A program made the position numbers and the translations under genes. This document shows, piece by piece, positions 7,357 through 7,960 of a DNA stretch of 7,960 nt; within the stretch, counting starts at the first letter, position 1, and the number at the start of each line of letters is the position of its first letter. Below the pieces are notes generated by a model. The model did not search any database, was not told the DNA's origin, and saw only the letters and a list, made by a program, of their open reading frames with translations. The stretch is from NCBI GenBank assembly GCA_022425185.1, contig JAKMFY010000119.1, positions 1-7,960 of the forward strand, in the 5' to 3' direction. This stretch comes from Candidatus Poseidoniaceae archaeon. GTDB taxonomy: Archaea > Thermoplasmatota > Poseidoniia > Poseidoniales > Poseidoniaceae.

Positions 7357-7379
7357 CTCACCTTGCAAAGCAAGGTGAG
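7357..7379 (+). promoter_or_regulatory. Perfect 10-bp stem-loop enclosing the ribosome binding site
   Basis: CTCACCTTGC (7357-7366) and GCAAGGTGAG (7370-7379) are exact reverse complements separated by AAA (7367-7369). The 3' arm holds AAGGTGAG, whose AGGTGA pairs with the 16S rRNA tail and ends five bases before the ATG at 7384. The 5' arm contains TCACCT, itself like the 16S anti-Shine-Dalgarno. In RNA the hairpin would hide the ribosome binding site of the downstream gene. No T-run follows, so it is not an ordinary terminator. As double-stranded DNA it could equally be a dimer-binding operator. No ligand-binding domain is visible around it. Confidence 0.6.
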
Positions 7380-7383
7380 ATGG

Positions 7384-7960
7384 ATGAACGTACCCTCAAT
7401 TCAGTACAAAGCAGTGCTACTCGTAGCACTCATGGTACTTGTTGGGCCTTCGACTCTTGTAAAAGGTGCGCCTACAATTACATCATCTGGTGAAATAACA
7501 TTAACACCAACACCTGGCAATGAATCTGTTCTTGCCAACATTTCATCTATCGTTCAGGTGCCTGCAAACCACACGATAACCGGAGGTGCTTTGGGAATTC
7601 AGACTGAATGGACTCCTGTTGCAGATGGAGGTTCGTATTACGGTACAGGTTCCGAGAGAGGATGGTTGAATGGAACCTTTGACAACACTTCCTCGCTTGC
7701 CCATGGTGGTAAACTCTCACTTTCGACGGATACATCATTGGGATCATTGACGGATTTTGAAACCACGACGAGGGTCCCGACAGGTTGGCTCGGAATGGGA
7801 CCAGACGGATATGATTGGACGGTTGTCAATGTAACAACACTCCAGAATCAAAAACAGCCAACAAATGCAAGTAATGGTGTGCATGCTCTCGCCTTTGGAG
7901 CTGACTTAAGCCTTAGTCCTAACATGACTTCATGTATTCTCTCTCCAAGATACTCAACAC
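7384..7960 (+). CDS. Secreted, probably N-glycosylated surface protein, N-terminal part (cut by window edge)
   Basis: The 192 visible residues start with a Sec signal peptide: a short n-region ending in K9, a hydrophobic core from about 10 to 22 (VLLVALMVLVG), and probable cleavage between 26 and 31. The mature part is rich in Ser, Thr, Gly and Asn, with beta-strand-like alternation. It contains eight N-X-S/T sequons (N46, N52, N62, N96, N101, N149, N161, N180), suggesting an extracellular glycoprotein. W94-L-N-G-T-F-D and the DGYDWTVVNVTT stretch (141-152) hint at a beta-sandwich, but I do not recognise the family. The start at 7384 is chosen over the out-of-frame ATG at 7380 because only this frame stays open to the edge, encodes a signal peptide and sits at correct spacing from AAGGTGAG. 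It is divergent from gins51. Confidence 0.8.
   Translation, partial: MNVPSIQYKAVLLVALMVLVGPSTLVKGAPTITSSGEITLTPTPGNESVLANISSIVQVPANHTITGGALGIQTEWTPVADGGSYYGTGSERGWLNGTFDNTSSLAHGGKLSLSTDTSLGSLTDFETTTRVPTGWLGMGPDGYDWTVVNVTTLQNQKQPTNASNGVHALAFGADLSLSPNMTSCILSPRYST

Noticed and set aside
7380..7493. A 37-residue open frame from the ATG at 7380, four bases before the chosen start
   Set aside because: The ATG directly abuts the Shine-Dalgarno, the frame stops early and the product has no recognisable feature. The overlapping 7384 frame has a signal peptide and stays open.

Overview
The window looks like a chromosome segment from a mesophilic archaeon, most likely of the Thermoplasmatota and plausibly Marine Group II (Poseidoniales). 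Four protein families are archaeal in type: family-B DNA polymerase, EF-1A, a 109-residue uS10, and a GINS protein. The lipobox lipoprotein with PKD domains, the sequon-rich secreted protein and the moderate base composition also fit such a lineage. The lineage call is inference from protein character only; no rRNA is present.

Layout: positions 1-423 hold the N-terminal part of a branched-chain aminotransferase on the minus strand, running off the left edge. A 133-bp divergent spacer follows. Next, on the plus strand, come a complete replicative family-B DNA polymerase (557-3202) and, 49 bp later, a secreted lipoprotein with PKD-like domains (3252-4436). After a 106-bp leader region lie translation elongation factor 1A (4543-5838) and ribosomal protein S10 (5879-6208), 40 bp apart and probably co-transcribed. 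Converging on S10 is a minus-strand gene (6282-7280) that I read as the replication protein Gins51, with a very long acidic linker. A divergent 103-bp spacer separates it from a plus-strand secreted glycoprotein-like gene (7384 to the right edge, incomplete).

Functionally the window mixes core information processing (polymerase, GINS, EF-1A, S10), amino-acid metabolism and two cell-surface proteins. EF-1A and S10 are the classical tail of the archaeal str-type operon, here standing without EF-2, S7 or S12 directly upstream. The polymerase and GINS both belong to the replisome but are not in one operon.

The most notable non-coding signal is a perfect 10-bp stem with a 3-nt loop at 7357-7379. 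Its 3' arm contains the Shine-Dalgarno sequence of the secreted-protein gene and its 5' arm resembles the anti-Shine-Dalgarno tail of 16S rRNA, so it could mask the ribosome binding site. I see no tRNA, rRNA, CRISPR array, insertion sequence or phage gene in the window, and no gene-free stretch longer than about 135 bp.
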